The notes under the pieces: model-generated
Told to the model about the DNA's origin: nothing
The model's input: the letters and a program-made list of their open reading frames with translations, nothing else
The model's database searches: none
Assembly (NCBI RefSeq): GCF_900299525.1
Contig: NZ_OMKA01000001.1
Span: forward strand, 310,001-374,000
Direction: 5' to 3'
Source: Aquimarina sp. Aq78
Lineage (GTDB): Bacteria; Bacteroidota; Bacteroidia; Flavobacteriales; Flavobacteriaceae
DNA length: 64,000 nucleotides
Made by a program: the position numbers and the translations under genes
Part shown: one piece after another, positions 8,444 to 17,028 of the stretch
Position numbering within the stretch: the first letter of the stretch is position 1
Layout of the letters: every line of letters begins with the position of its first letter

Positions 8444-10207
8444 CTACCGACTTAAAAGAAAGTCAAGTAAGTTTTTATTAAACTTATTTTTATTTTCTGA
8501 ATTGGTAAAAAACACATAGCCAATTTTCTTTTCTTTATTAAACATATATAGAGCTGTATTGCTTAAATTATCACCTCCATGAGAATAATTAGTACCGTAA
8601 ACAGATTTTTCTATTACAATCCCTAACCCGTATTTGCGCTCTTTTGATTTTTTAGTAGCTAATGAAATTGATTGTATTTTTAAGAACTCTTGATAGCTCT
8701 TATCTGACAATATTTTATTGTTTAGAATTGCGATTAAAAAGTTTGCAAATTCTTTAGATTCAGTTTGTAAACTAGCGGATGCCTTGAAACCTGGGTTTTT
8801 TGAATTGCTACTATATCCAATATTTGTTTTACCTCTAAAATGACCATCAACTCTGTGTTTTTCTATATATGCATTCCAAACAAAACTACTATTATTCATC
8901 TTTAGAGGTTCAAAAATTTCTTTTTTTATCAAAGTCTGTAGCTCATCCTTTTTTAAACCTTTTAGATGTGCTATTACATTAGCCAAATACTCATAACCCT
9001 CTCCTGAATATTGAAATTTAGTTCCTGGTTGAAATTGTATTGTAAGCTTATTATTTGGGTTATAATTTCCTTTTTTATCAATAAATCGCCAATTTGGAAA
9101 TCCACTAGTATGCGATAATACCATTCTAGCTGTAATTAATTTATATCGCTCATCATATGCTATATCAGGGTATTCCATATAATTGTATAAAGGCTTATCT
9201 AAGTCTAGAAGCCCTTCATCTATCATTTTCATTACAAAAAAACTAAATACTGTTTTAGACATAGAAGCAGCATCAAAAATTGTTGAGAAATCCACTTTTT
9301 CTTGAGTATCAATATTTTTAACTCCTAATGCATCATGATATGTTATTTTATCGTCATTAATAAATGCTATCGAAAGCCCTGGCATATTAAGAGAGTCCAT
9401 TTGGTGTTTTATAAAAGTATCAATTCTAGATTTAGAAATGTTATTTTCGTTAAATGATCGAATAGAGTCATGATTTTGAATAGCATTGTTTTTTGAATGA
9501 TTAATTTTCCAATTTTCAAATTGTTTATACAATAAAGAAACAGCTGGTTTTCCTCCTTTTTCAATTCCGTATACAGATAGTTTTAAAATTGCATCATCTT
9601 TTGGATTATATACAGAAATAAAAGCAGATCTAGCATATTGCAATCCACATCGCTTATCACCTCCAGCAATTTCGCCAGCTTTTAGCGCTAACATTAAACG
9701 ATTAGCGAACGATTCTTTTCGAGAGTTATTAAAGGCTTTAAATGCATTTTCAATAACTTCCTCATCTACTAAAATGTTTCCCAAGATAGCAAAATCATTT
9801 CCTATTTTAGATCCTTTCCAATCTTTTATAAGTTGACCTGAATAAATGAGTGGAGCATTTTTATCATTTAAAAGAATAACTCCATATTGTTGCCTCTCGG
9901 GGCTAAATTCTTTATTACGCATTTCTGCAAGAATAGTTGTAGCAGAAGTATCTGAAGTCATTAGTTCTACGCCTTTCATACGTGCAAAATAATTACTGCC
10001 AGCTTGTACTACGATAGCCCCTTTTCCTGGTACTATGGATGCAATACCCTGGACATCAAATGTACAAGATGCGCCCACAACACCTATTTCTCCGGTTGTT
10101 CTATCTATGGCGATAATAGACCAAGTAGCATAAGATGGTTTAGAAACTAATAATGTTAAAAAAAAAAGTGCCAAAATCCGTAGCTTTACTTTTTGTTGTT
10201 GTATCAT
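8444..10207 (-). CDS. Secreted DUF1028 domain fused to a class C beta-lactamase-like serine hydrolase
   Basis: 587 residues. A signal peptide ends at SYA (residue 27). Residues 28-235 form a DUF1028 domain (WSIIAIDRTTGEIGVVGAS, KGAIVVQAGSN), a family with an Ntn-hydrolase-like fold. Residues about 260-585 form a serine beta-lactamase/PBP-like domain with S315-M-S-K318, the Y400-S-G motif and a late SHGGDN. Signal cleavage would leave Thr28 at the mature N-terminus, the position of an Ntn nucleophile. It lies 48 bases behind a LytTR regulator and probably forms one operon with that regulator and its kinase. Substrate is likely a peptide or ester, but this is inferred. Confidence 0.85.
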   Translation of the reverse strand: MIQQQKVKLRILALFFLTLLVSKPSYATWSIIAIDRTTGEIGVVGASCTFDVQGIASIVPGKGAIVVQAGSNYFARMKGVELMTSDTSATTILAEMRNKEFSPERQQYGVILLNDKNAPLIYSGQLIKDWKGSKIGNDFAILGNILVDEEVIENAFKAFNNSRKESFANRLMLALKAGEIAGGDKRCGLQYARSAFISVYNPKDDAILKLSVYGIEKGGKPAVSLLYKQFENWKINHSKNNAIQNHDSIRSFNENNISKSRIDTFIKHQMDSLNMPGLSIAFINDDKITYHDALGVKNIDTQEKVDFSTIFDAASMSKTVFSFFVMKMIDEGLLDLDKPLYNYMEYPDIAYDERYKLITARMVLSHTSGFPNWRFIDKKGNYNPNNKLTIQFQPGTKFQYSGEGYEYLANVIAHLKGLKKDELQTLIKKEIFEPLKMNNSSFVWNAYIEKHRVDGHFRGKTNIGYSSNSKNPGFKASASLQTESKEFANFLIAILNNKILSDKSYQEFLKIQSISLATKKSKERKYGLGIVIEKSVYGTNYSHGGDNLSNTALYMFNKEKKIGYVFFTNSENKNKFNKNLLDFLLSR

Positions 10208-10255
10208 TTTTTTGATTTTAATTGATGAATAAAAAACTGTATAATATTTAAAAAA

Positions 10256-10978
10256 TTAAAGACTGATCCAGTTTTTGAACTTAGAAGATTGTCTACTGGA
10301 TACTTCAAAAGTCTTATCTTTTTTAATTACTATTTGAAGTTTATTTTTAAAATAGGGATAAATATGTTCGATGTAATCAATATTAATTATTTGACTTCTA
10401 TTGATTCTAAAAAATTGTTGAGATGGGAGAATTTCTTCTAATTGATTTAAAGATTTTTTTATTAAAACGACATTAGTGTCATAATTTATACGAGCATAAT
10501 TTTCCATTGATTCAATCAACCATATATCTGCTACTTTAATTAAGTGACACTTTTCATTATCTTTAACAAACACTTTTTGATGAATTGATATAACACGTTC
10601 ATTTTTATCCTTCTCAGCCATTGCTTTTCTCACTTTCTCAATGGCCTTTACGAACCGCTCATGCCTTAACGGTTTTACTAGATAATCAAGAGCATTCAAT
10701 TCGAACGCTTTTACTGCATATTGATCATATGCCGTGGTGAAAACTACTTCTGGTACCATTGTGAGCTCTTCTAGTAATTGTAGCCCAGATTTTTCTGGCA
10801 TATTAATATCCAAAAACATTACATCTATTTGCATAGTGTTGATCAGTACTTTTGCTTCATTCACGTTACTAGCCTCACCAATTATTTCAAATTCTGGATA
10901 TGGCTTTAAAGCTCTTTTTACTTCTTCTCGAGCCAAACGTTCATCATCAATAATTATAGTTTTATATTTTTTGTTCAT
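10256..10978 (-). CDS. LytTR-family response regulator (pair 2)
   Basis: 240 residues. The receiver has IIIDDERLAREEV, phosphoacceptor D57 in VMFLDINMPEKSG, TTAYDQYAVKAFE and LDYLVKPL. A LytTR domain fills about 135-240 (FFRINRSQIINIDYIEHIYPY). It begins 4 bases after the kinase stop and is followed 48 bases later by the DUF1028-hydrolase gene, so kinase, regulator and hydrolase are likely one transcript. The receiver is closer to the LytT/YpdB type (ERLAREE) than that of pair 1. Confidence 0.9.
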   Translation of the reverse strand: MNKKYKTIIIDDERLAREEVKRALKPYPEFEIIGEASNVNEAKVLINTMQIDVMFLDINMPEKSGLQLLEELTMVPEVVFTTAYDQYAVKAFELNALDYLVKPLRHERFVKAIEKVRKAMAEKDKNERVISIHQKVFVKDNEKCHLIKVADIWLIESMENYARINYDTNVVLIKKSLNQLEEILPSQQFFRINRSQIINIDYIEHIYPYFKNKLQIVIKKDKTFEVSSRQSSKFKNWISL

Positions 10979-10982
10979 TTTA

Positions 10983-12032
10983 TTATTGAGGTATTTTTAT
11001 ATTGGCAGTAATTAAATTCTTAGCTTTTTCCTTAATTGAAAAATGAGCTTTTCCATCAAATTGAATGTTCAATCTTTCTTTTAAATTTTCAAGCCCAATT
11101 CCTTTGGATTTTTCCATCATGATTTTTCCAGGATTCTCAACTTTAATTACGATAAAATCATTTTCCTTCATAATTGAAACATTAACAAACCCACCTTTGA
11201 TATATTTGTCGATACCGTGTTTAATTGCATTTTCTACCAATAATTGGATACTGAATTTTGGTATATTAAAGGGTTCTAAGGAAGCGTCTAGATTAATGAC
11301 ATATTCTAATCTATCCTCTAATCTAATTTTTTCAAGTTCAAAATAGTCCTCTACCAAGAGTAATTCTTTCTTTATAGAAACAAGTTCATTATCTTTTTGA
11401 TGAAGTGATGAGCGTAATAAATCGGATAATAGATCAATTGACCTTCTTGCTGCCAAAGGGTTCTCTATAATTAATGACTTAATAGAATTCAGAGAATTAA
11501 AAAGGAAATGTGGATTGAGCTGTGCTTGCAAATTATCAATCTGAGCTTGTTTGGCGAGAGTCAATAATTGCGCATTTAGTTTAGAAGTATTTACCTCTCT
11601 TTTGTGATAGCTATATAGATGATAGGACAATAACCAAATAGACATTAAACGTAAACCTGTAATAAAAATTGGATCCCAATCAAACAATGTTTGATATAGT
11701 CCAAAGTTTTGGTTTGCTATACGCACCCAGAAAAAATACCATTTTAGGTTTCCTAAAATCATAAACCCAAATGCCAGAAGAATTACAGATGGAATAACCT
11801 TTAATACTAACTTACCAAGACTTAATGATACCCAATCAAATTTTAAGGCGATCGTTCTGTAAATATGAGTTAATAATATTCCGATAGCTATATCCAGCAG
11901 GTAGTTACTAATTGCAAAAAAAATAGAATAATCATCTCTACTTACAGTAATATAAAGCCAATATAAGGACACTAATCCCCAACCTAACATTTGACATTTC
12001 CAATAAATCGATATTTTATTTTTTAAAGACAT
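10983..12032 (-). CDS. LytS-type sensor histidine kinase (pair 2)
   Basis: 349 residues. Hydrophobic segments lie at about 15-30, 37-58, 75-105 and 122-142, followed by a helical linker and the His_kinase domain with H175 in LNPHFLFNSLNS, N box VENAIKHG (N268) and a final GIGLENLKERL. It is the first gene of the leftward operon with its LytTR regulator and the DUF1028-serine hydrolase. Three CGT triplets spaced exactly 10 bases apart lie 52-74 bases upstream of its start. Confidence 0.9.
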   Translation of the reverse strand: MSLKNKISIYWKCQMLGWGLVSLYWLYITVSRDDYSIFFAISNYLLDIAIGILLTHIYRTIALKFDWVSLSLGKLVLKVIPSVILLAFGFMILGNLKWYFFWVRIANQNFGLYQTLFDWDPIFITGLRLMSIWLLSYHLYSYHKREVNTSKLNAQLLTLAKQAQIDNLQAQLNPHFLFNSLNSIKSLIIENPLAARRSIDLLSDLLRSSLHQKDNELVSIKKELLLVEDYFELEKIRLEDRLEYVINLDASLEPFNIPKFSIQLLVENAIKHGIDKYIKGGFVNVSIMKENDFIVIKVENPGKIMMEKSKGIGLENLKERLNIQFDGKAHFSIKEKAKNLITANIKIPQ

Positions 12033-12374
12033 GAATACAAATTAATATAATATTTATCTACTCTAAAACTGTTTTTCCACAAGCGTTAAAAATCGTTGAT
12101 AAACGTATAAATTATAGAAGTATTTACAACAATCCAATCTCACCAAACAACAATATCCTGTGTTAGTTGTTAGAAAGTTTTTTCTATAAAAACTAATACT
12201 ATGGATCTAGAGCTATAGAAAAGTGATATTTTCAATATTTAAAGTTAGAGAAAAACTTTAGCAGTTAAAAACTTTCAAATTCTATTGTACATAGTATTAT
12301 ATACTTGGTATCCATCTTTATTCATATAATAGGAGCGAAGAGGGAATGTGTATAGAATTAGAATCAATCAACAT
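12033..12374. other. Intergenic region with 10-bp-phased CGT triplets
   Basis: No gene is supported in these 342 bases. Upstream of the leftward kinase, CGT occurs at 12084, 12094 and 12104, each on the same helical face, in an otherwise AT-rich stretch; TTGATAAACGT at 12096-12106 recurs upstream of another kinase (29500-29510). The remainder is low-complexity AT-rich DNA ending in a degenerate AGGAGCGAAGAGGGAATG stretch near 12332. Confidence 0.4.
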
Positions 12375-13178
12375 CTAAAAATAGCCTAAAACGTCTTTAA
12401 CTTCATCTTTGTATTTTCGTCCAACAGGAATGGAGATTCCTTTTAATATTAATTTGCTTGGTGAAAAGGAATCAATAAAATTAAGACCTACAATAAAAGA
12501 ACGATGGACTCTTAAGAACTTTTTGTTAGTTAACATTTCTTCAATTGATGAAATACTTTTATAAGCAACAATTTCTCTATTAGTAGTTTTTACTTTGACA
12601 TAGTTTTTAAGACTTTCAATGAAAATAATGTCCTTCAAAAAAATTTTCTGCAATGATTTTTCAACTTTTAAATAAATAAATTCCTCTTCTTTTATAGAAT
12701 TTAATTGTTGGTTTTCGAGTTCAATGGTTTTTTGATTTGTTGCATGCCAACTCTTAAAAAAAACATACCCTAAAGGAATAATGATCGCAATATTTACATC
12801 TAATAGAGTGTTCATTATTTCGGTAACAACAAAGAAGTTAGAAGTTTCAAAATTTTGCAAATAGTTTGGTTGAACAACATGAAAAAACAATACTCTTTGA
12901 ATAAAGACAGTAACAAAAATCAATAAAAGAGTATAGAGAAAGACGAACATTGCATATTTCTTTTTAAGAAAAAAATTAGGGAACAAGAAATATAACGCTA
13001 CATAAACTAAAATAAGTCTAGCAGGAAGACTTAATATTTGAATCATAAAATTCCTGAAATAATCATTATCATAAGTTCCCCAAACCAAAGTGAAAAAACA
13101 CACAAATACTAACCAATAGCCAAGGTGTTTTGTAATTCGATTAGAATTCTGATATGTACTAGAAAATGAAAACTTCAT
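12375..13178 (-). CDS. Membrane one-component LytTR regulator (LytS-like sensor fused to LytTR)
   Basis: 267 residues. Four membrane helices (about 20-36, 48-66, 77-98, 118-141) with a PNFFLKKKYAMF loop like those of the LytS kinases in this window, then a linker and a LytTR DNA-binding domain (about 165-267, KKFLRVHRSFIVGLNFIDSF, SIPVGRKYKDE). Both the kinase catalytic core and a receiver are absent, so signalling must pass directly from membrane to DNA-binding domain. It is divergent from the amylase/PfkB genes, with a strong 21-bp tandem repeat between them. Confidence 0.85.
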   Translation of the reverse strand: MKFSFSSTYQNSNRITKHLGYWLVFVCFFTLVWGTYDNDYFRNFMIQILSLPARLILVYVALYFLFPNFFLKKKYAMFVFLYTLLLIFVTVFIQRVLFFHVVQPNYLQNFETSNFFVVTEIMNTLLDVNIAIIIPLGYVFFKSWHATNQKTIELENQQLNSIKEEEFIYLKVEKSLQKIFLKDIIFIESLKNYVKVKTTNREIVAYKSISSIEEMLTNKKFLRVHRSFIVGLNFIDSFSPSKLILKGISIPVGRKYKDEVKDVLGYF

Positions 13179-13219
13179 TTTGCTAAAATCTAAAAATTAA
13201 TCTAAATGACCATTAATTA

Positions 13220-13258
13220 TATACAAACAACTAGCAATTTTATACAAAAAACGAGTAA
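13220..13258 (-). promoter_or_regulatory. 21-bp tandem direct repeat, candidate LytTR site
   Basis: TATACAAACAACTAGCAA (13220-13237) is repeated as TATACAAAAAACGAGTAA (13241-13258), 15 of 18 positions identical, with a 21-base period. On the minus strand the units contain CTCGTTTTT and CTAGTTGTT, fitting the (C/A)GTT core of LytTR sites. It lies 42-80 bases upstream of the one-component LytTR gene and on the other side faces the amylase gene. Confidence 0.6.
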
Positions 13259-13397
13259 GCAACTGTAATCTGTTTCTCATTAGAATTGATTTATGCCTTT
13301 ACTAAAACTATTAAATACAGGTAGTTTGATGTATTGAAGTGGTTGTTTATATAATGGGATTGTATAGTGTTATTTTCAACAGTAATATTGAGAAATC

Positions 13398-13405
13398 TAA
13401 TTTTG
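13398..13405 (+). promoter_or_regulatory. Possible -7 box TAATTTTG before the amylase gene
   Basis: TAATTTTG matches TAnnTTTG and ends 12 bases before the preferred ATG at 13418. No clear -33 TTG at normal distance was found, so the call is tentative. Confidence 0.35.
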
Positions 13406-13417
13406 AACTTTACTAAA

Positions 13418-15262
13418 ATGAAAACTATATTAAGAACTTTTATCATTTGTTTATTCCTTTTTGTTTCAATTCAATTAAACGCTCAAAATGTAACGTTAAA
13501 TAGAGTAGAGCCGCCAAATTGGTGGATTGGAATGGAAAATGCCGAATTACAACTTCTGGTCTATGGAGAAAATATTAGTATAACAAAACCAATAATTAAA
13601 TATGAAGGTGTTACTATTAACAGTATAACAAAACTAGAAAGCGCTAATTATTTATTTATAAACCTTACTATAGATAAGACTACAAAAGAAGGTGTTTTTA
13701 ATATTGTTTTTAATTCTGATGGTGGAGAGAAATTAGTTTATGATTATGAATTAAAACAAAAAAATAATAGAAATAATCTAAGTCAAACAATTGATGCTTC
13801 TGATGTGATGTACTTAATAACACCAGATCGTTTTGCTAATGGAAATCCAGAAAATGATTCTACAGAAGATACACTAGAAAAAGTAAATCGCTCAAACCAG
13901 GATGGAAGACACGGTGGGGATTTACAAGGAATTATAAATTATTTAGATTACATACAAGAATTGGGAGTAACCACTTTATGGTTAAATCCATTTTTAGAAA
14001 ATGACCAACCAAAATATTCGTATCACGGTTACGGGATTTCAGATTTTTATAAAACCGATAGTCGTTTTGGTACCAATACTGATTTTACAAATTTAGTTGA
14101 TTTGTGTCATCAAAAAGGGATGAAAATGATAATGGATCAGGTTTTTAATCATTGCGGTTCTGGTCATTGGTGGATGAATGATTTACCGTCTAAAGATTGG
14201 TTGAATCAATGGGAAACTTTTACAAGAAGTAACTTTACCAATATTGCAGCTTCTGATCCACATGCTTCAAAAAGTGATTATGATCTATTTACAAAAGGTT
14301 GGTTTGATACTAATTTGCCTGATTTAAACTTAGAAAACTCGTTTTTGGCCACATATATGATTCAAAACTCTATTTGGTGGATTGAATATGCAAATTTGGA
14401 TGGTATTAGAATGGATACCTATCCTTATCCAGATAAAAAAGTGATGGCCACTTGGATAGAAACGATTAAAACCGAATACCCAAACTTTTATATAGTTGCA
14501 GAAACCTGGGAAGCAAAAGCATCTTCATTATCCTATTGGAATAATGGAGGAATTAATAATGACGGATATACATCCCCGGTAAATAGTGTTTGTGACTATC
14601 CTTTGTATTATGCCATGTTAAAAGCATTTGGAGAAGAAGAAAATATATATAAACTTTATGAAACATTGGCAGAGGATTTTGTATATGGAGATCCTTATAA
14701 CAATAAAATATTTAATGGAAATCATGATGTAGGCCGATTATTTACCTTATTAAATGAAGATATTGATAAACTAAAACTAAGCATGGCTTTCGTTTTGACT
14801 ACTAGAGGAATTCCGCAATTGTATTATGGAGACGAGTTATTGTTTAGCGGCGACAAACCAGATGGTCAATTACGAAAAGACTTTCCTGGCGGATGGACAT
14901 CGGATAAAAAAAATGCCTTTAGGAAAGAAGGGAGAACAAAGCTAGAAAATGATAGTCATCAATATATAAGCACTATTCTAAATTGGCGTAAAACTGCCGA
15001 AGAAATTCATCATGGAAGATTGAAACATTTTCAACCTTTAGAAAATATCTATGTTTATTTTAGATATACCGCTACAAAAAGCACGATGGTTATTATTAAT
15101 AATAGCCAAAAGGATATTTCAAATTATAGTTTAGAGCGTTATAAAGAATCTTTAATTGGATATTCATCGGGAATGGATATTATAACAAAAAAACAAGTTC
15201 CTTCGTTAAAATTGATAGACTTAAAAGCAAATTCGGCATCGATAATTAAGCTTAGCAAATAA
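13418..15262 (+). CDS. Secreted GH13 alpha-amylase (neopullulanase/cyclomaltodextrinase type)
   Basis: The ATG at 13418 is chosen over the upstream GTG at 13367 because it directly begins a signal peptide (MKTILRTFIICLFLFVS to LNAQ). An N-terminal Ig-like domain (about 25-115) precedes the GH13 barrel, whose four conserved regions are visible: DQVFNHC, GIRMDTYP (nucleophile Asp), AETWEA (acid/base Glu) and GNHDVGR (third Asp). A C-terminal beta domain ends the protein. It would cleave alpha-1,4 glucans or cyclodextrins outside the cytoplasm. The stop overlaps the start of the PfkB kinase gene by one base, so both are translated together. A LytTR one-component regulator is divergent. Confidence 0.88.
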   Translation: MKTILRTFIICLFLFVSIQLNAQNVTLNRVEPPNWWIGMENAELQLLVYGENISITKPIIKYEGVTINSITKLESANYLFINLTIDKTTKEGVFNIVFNSDGGEKLVYDYELKQKNNRNNLSQTIDASDVMYLITPDRFANGNPENDSTEDTLEKVNRSNQDGRHGGDLQGIINYLDYIQELGVTTLWLNPFLENDQPKYSYHGYGISDFYKTDSRFGTNTDFTNLVDLCHQKGMKMIMDQVFNHCGSGHWWMNDLPSKDWLNQWETFTRSNFTNIAASDPHASKSDYDLFTKGWFDTNLPDLNLENSFLATYMIQNSIWWIEYANLDGIRMDTYPYPDKKVMATWIETIKTEYPNFYIVAETWEAKASSLSYWNNGGINNDGYTSPVNSVCDYPLYYAMLKAFGEEENIYKLYETLAEDFVYGDPYNNKIFNGNHDVGRLFTLLNEDIDKLKLSMAFVLTTRGIPQLYYGDELLFSGDKPDGQLRKDFPGGWTSDKKNAFRKEGRTKLENDSHQYISTILNWRKTAEEIHHGRLKHFQPLENIYVYFRYTATKSTMVIINNSQKDISNYSLERYKESLIGYSSGMDIITKKQVPSLKLIDLKANSASIIKLSK

Positions 15263-16155
15263 TGGAAAATATATTTATTATAGGAGGCGCATCCTACAAT
15301 TCGGTAATTACATTAGATGAATTTCCTGAAGCTGTTCCACAAACAATTCACAACTGCCATTTTAATGAAACTATAGGGAATACCGGTGCAGGAAAAGCAT
15401 TAGCGTTATCAAAACTGGATTTTAATACTACATTTCATTCGTTAATAGGTACTGATTCTTTTGGGAAAAAAGTAATTTCCTTTTTACAAGAACCCAATCT
15501 TAATTTTATATATGATTTTGATCCTAAGGGAACAGAAAGACATTTAAATATCATGAATAGTAGGGGAGAGCGCATTTCTATTTTCATGAACCCTAGTTCT
15601 GAAACTCCAGAAATTGATTATCTAAAATTTGAAAAGGACCTAAAGAAAGCAGACTACACTGTTGTAAATATTACGAACTATTGTAGATACTTACTACCAA
15701 TTTGTAAACAATTAAATAAAGAAGTCTGGACTGATTTACATGATTATGATGGTAAAAATCAATACCATCAAGACTTTATTGACGCTGCTGATTATATCTT
15801 TTTGAGTTCAGATAATTTACCTGATTACAAGTCTTTTATGAAAGAACAGATTGTTAATGGTAAGAAATTGGTGGTGTGTACTCACGGAAAAGGTGGTGCA
15901 ACTGCATATACCAAAAATCAAGAATGGATAGAAGTTTCAATTATTAAGAGTTATAGTATAGACAATACGAATGGCGCCGGTGATTCTTTCTTTGCAGGTT
16001 TTCTGTATGGATTTTCGAAAGGTTATAAAACGAAAAAATGTATGCAATATGGAACAATTACTGCGGGTTTATGTATAGAATCAAGAATGATTACTAGTAA
16101 TAAATTAGGTAAAACGTTAATTGAAAGAGAGTATTTAAAATATTATGACAAATAG
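15262..16155 (+). CDS. PfkB-family carbohydrate kinase
   Basis: 297 residues. The N-terminal IGGASYNSVITLDEFPEA and GNTGAGKALALSKLDF, and the C-terminal DNTNGAGDSFFAGFLYG (anion-hole GAGD with the catalytic Asp) define the ribokinase/PfkB family. It is cytoplasmic and phosphorylates a sugar or nucleoside using ATP. Start and stop of the preceding amylase overlap (TAATG), suggesting the kinase acts on a product of starch breakdown, although no glucose specificity can be read. Confidence 0.88.
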   Translation: MENIFIIGGASYNSVITLDEFPEAVPQTIHNCHFNETIGNTGAGKALALSKLDFNTTFHSLIGTDSFGKKVISFLQEPNLNFIYDFDPKGTERHLNIMNSRGERISIFMNPSSETPEIDYLKFEKDLKKADYTVVNITNYCRYLLPICKQLNKEVWTDLHDYDGKNQYHQDFIDAADYIFLSSDNLPDYKSFMKEQIVNGKKLVVCTHGKGGATAYTKNQEWIEVSIIKSYSIDNTNGAGDSFFAGFLYGFSKGYKTKKCMQYGTITAGLCIESRMITSNKLGKTLIEREYLKYYDK

Positions 16156-16169
16156 TATAAGTTTATAAA

Positions 16170-16187
16170 ACTACACTAGGGTGTAGT
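16170..16187 (+). promoter_or_regulatory. lux-box-like palindrome A
   Basis: ACTACACTAGGGTGTAGT is an 18-base inverted repeat with half sites ACTAC and GTAGT. Two more copies occur only beside the LuxR-family gene (23013-23030 and 23077-23094). The 3' end lies 21 bases before a TAGTTTTG box, the same spacing as copy C. LuxR-type regulators bind such interrupted palindromes; no TTG -33 element is present, which fits an activator site. Confidence 0.65.
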
Positions 16188-16208
16188 ACTACAGTCATTT
16201 ATCGATGC

Positions 16209-16216
16209 TAGTTTTG
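16209..16216 (+). promoter_or_regulatory. -7 box TAGTTTTG downstream of palindrome A
   Basis: TAGTTTTG matches TAnnTTTG exactly, is identical to the box at 23116-23123, and is the same 21 bases downstream of an 18-bp palindrome. It would drive transcription of the micro-ORF at 16248. Confidence 0.6.
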
Positions 16217-16247
16217 TATGCAGTAAAACACTAAAAAACAAAATCTC

Positions 16248-16313
16248 ATGGTGAAATTATTATGGACTCTAATTATATATATACTTTTTTGTTTATTAAT
16301 TGCATTTGGATAA
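16248..16313 (+). CDS. Putative 21-residue hydrophobic micro-protein
   Basis: ATG at 16248 to TAA at 16311-16313 encodes 21 residues: MVKLLW, then an almost uninterrupted hydrophobic run (TLIIYILFCLLIAFG), enough for one membrane helix. It starts 31 bases after a TAGTTTTG -7 box governed by a lux-box-like palindrome, so it is the first thing that promoter would express. No homologue is known to me. It could instead be the chance content of a small RNA; translation is unproven. Confidence 0.4.
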   Translation: MVKLLWTLIIYILFCLLIAFG

Positions 16314-16366
16314 ACTACAGGAGATAAATTCACAAAACAATTAAGTTTTCTAATAGAATTCTTGAT

Positions 16367-17014
16367 CTATTCTTTTTTAAATGTGTAGCGTTGCTCTTTT
16401 GTTGAAGATGCATTTAATAGTTGGTTAAATGTTCTTATGGTATTAAAATTTTGGGTAATTTCTTCGGATATAGCAATTCCAGAAATACCTGTTTCTAATA
16501 TGTCTGTAACATCTTCTGTGGTTATACAACCAATACCAATAATTGGTGTTTTGGTTTTTAAGGCGTCTATAATTGCAGTATATCCATTTAAACCTAAAAT
16601 CGGATTTAAATTATCTTTGGTTGTTGTAGCTCTAAAAGGCCCTAAACCAATGTAATCTACTTCTTTGCCAATTAATGTTTCGCAATCTTGTAAGGTATTT
16701 GCCGTTCCGCCAATAATTTGCCAAGTGTATAAATGCTTTCTAGCAGTAGGATAGGAATCTATTTTTCCTAAATATAGACCATCTGCTTTAACCTCTTTTG
16801 CAATTTTATAATGATCTTTAATAATTAATCTGGTTTGAAAATGAGATGTAATTTCTCTAGTTTCTTTGGCTAACTTTAAAAACTTTTTTTCTGAAATATT
16901 TTTTAAACATAATTGCACTAATTCTATACCAGATGTACACGCTTTTTGGATGTTTTCCAGATGCTCTTTTGAAGAGTTCCCTTGGGATATATAATGTAGT
17001 TTTGGTATAATCAT
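16367..17014 (-). CDS. thiE: Thiamine phosphate synthase (ThiE/TenI-like)
   Basis: 215 residues forming a TIM-barrel thiamine monophosphate synthase. The segments ELVQLCLKN, IIKDHYKIAKEVKADGLYLGK, GLGPFRATTTK and GIGCITTEDVTDILETG follow the ThiE pattern for phosphate and pyrimidine binding. The expected reaction joins hydroxymethylpyrimidine diphosphate and thiazole phosphate to make thiamine phosphate. The usual DVHLGQ-D becomes LYLGKID and no other thi genes are nearby, so it may be a second, TenI-like copy. It lies 14 bases downstream of the degenerate DEAD-box gene. Confidence 0.72.
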   Translation of the reverse strand: MIIPKLHYISQGNSSKEHLENIQKACTSGIELVQLCLKNISEKKFLKLAKETREITSHFQTRLIIKDHYKIAKEVKADGLYLGKIDSYPTARKHLYTWQIIGGTANTLQDCETLIGKEVDYIGLGPFRATTTKDNLNPILGLNGYTAIIDALKTKTPIIGIGCITTEDVTDILETGISGIAISEEITQNFNTIRTFNQLLNASSTKEQRYTFKKE

Positions 17015-17028
17015 ATTAAGGCATAGGT

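Noticed and set aside
13367..13417. Upstream GTG start extending the amylase by 17 residues
   Set aside because: The ATG at 13418 starts the signal peptide directly and the -7 box at 13398 lies inside the extension.
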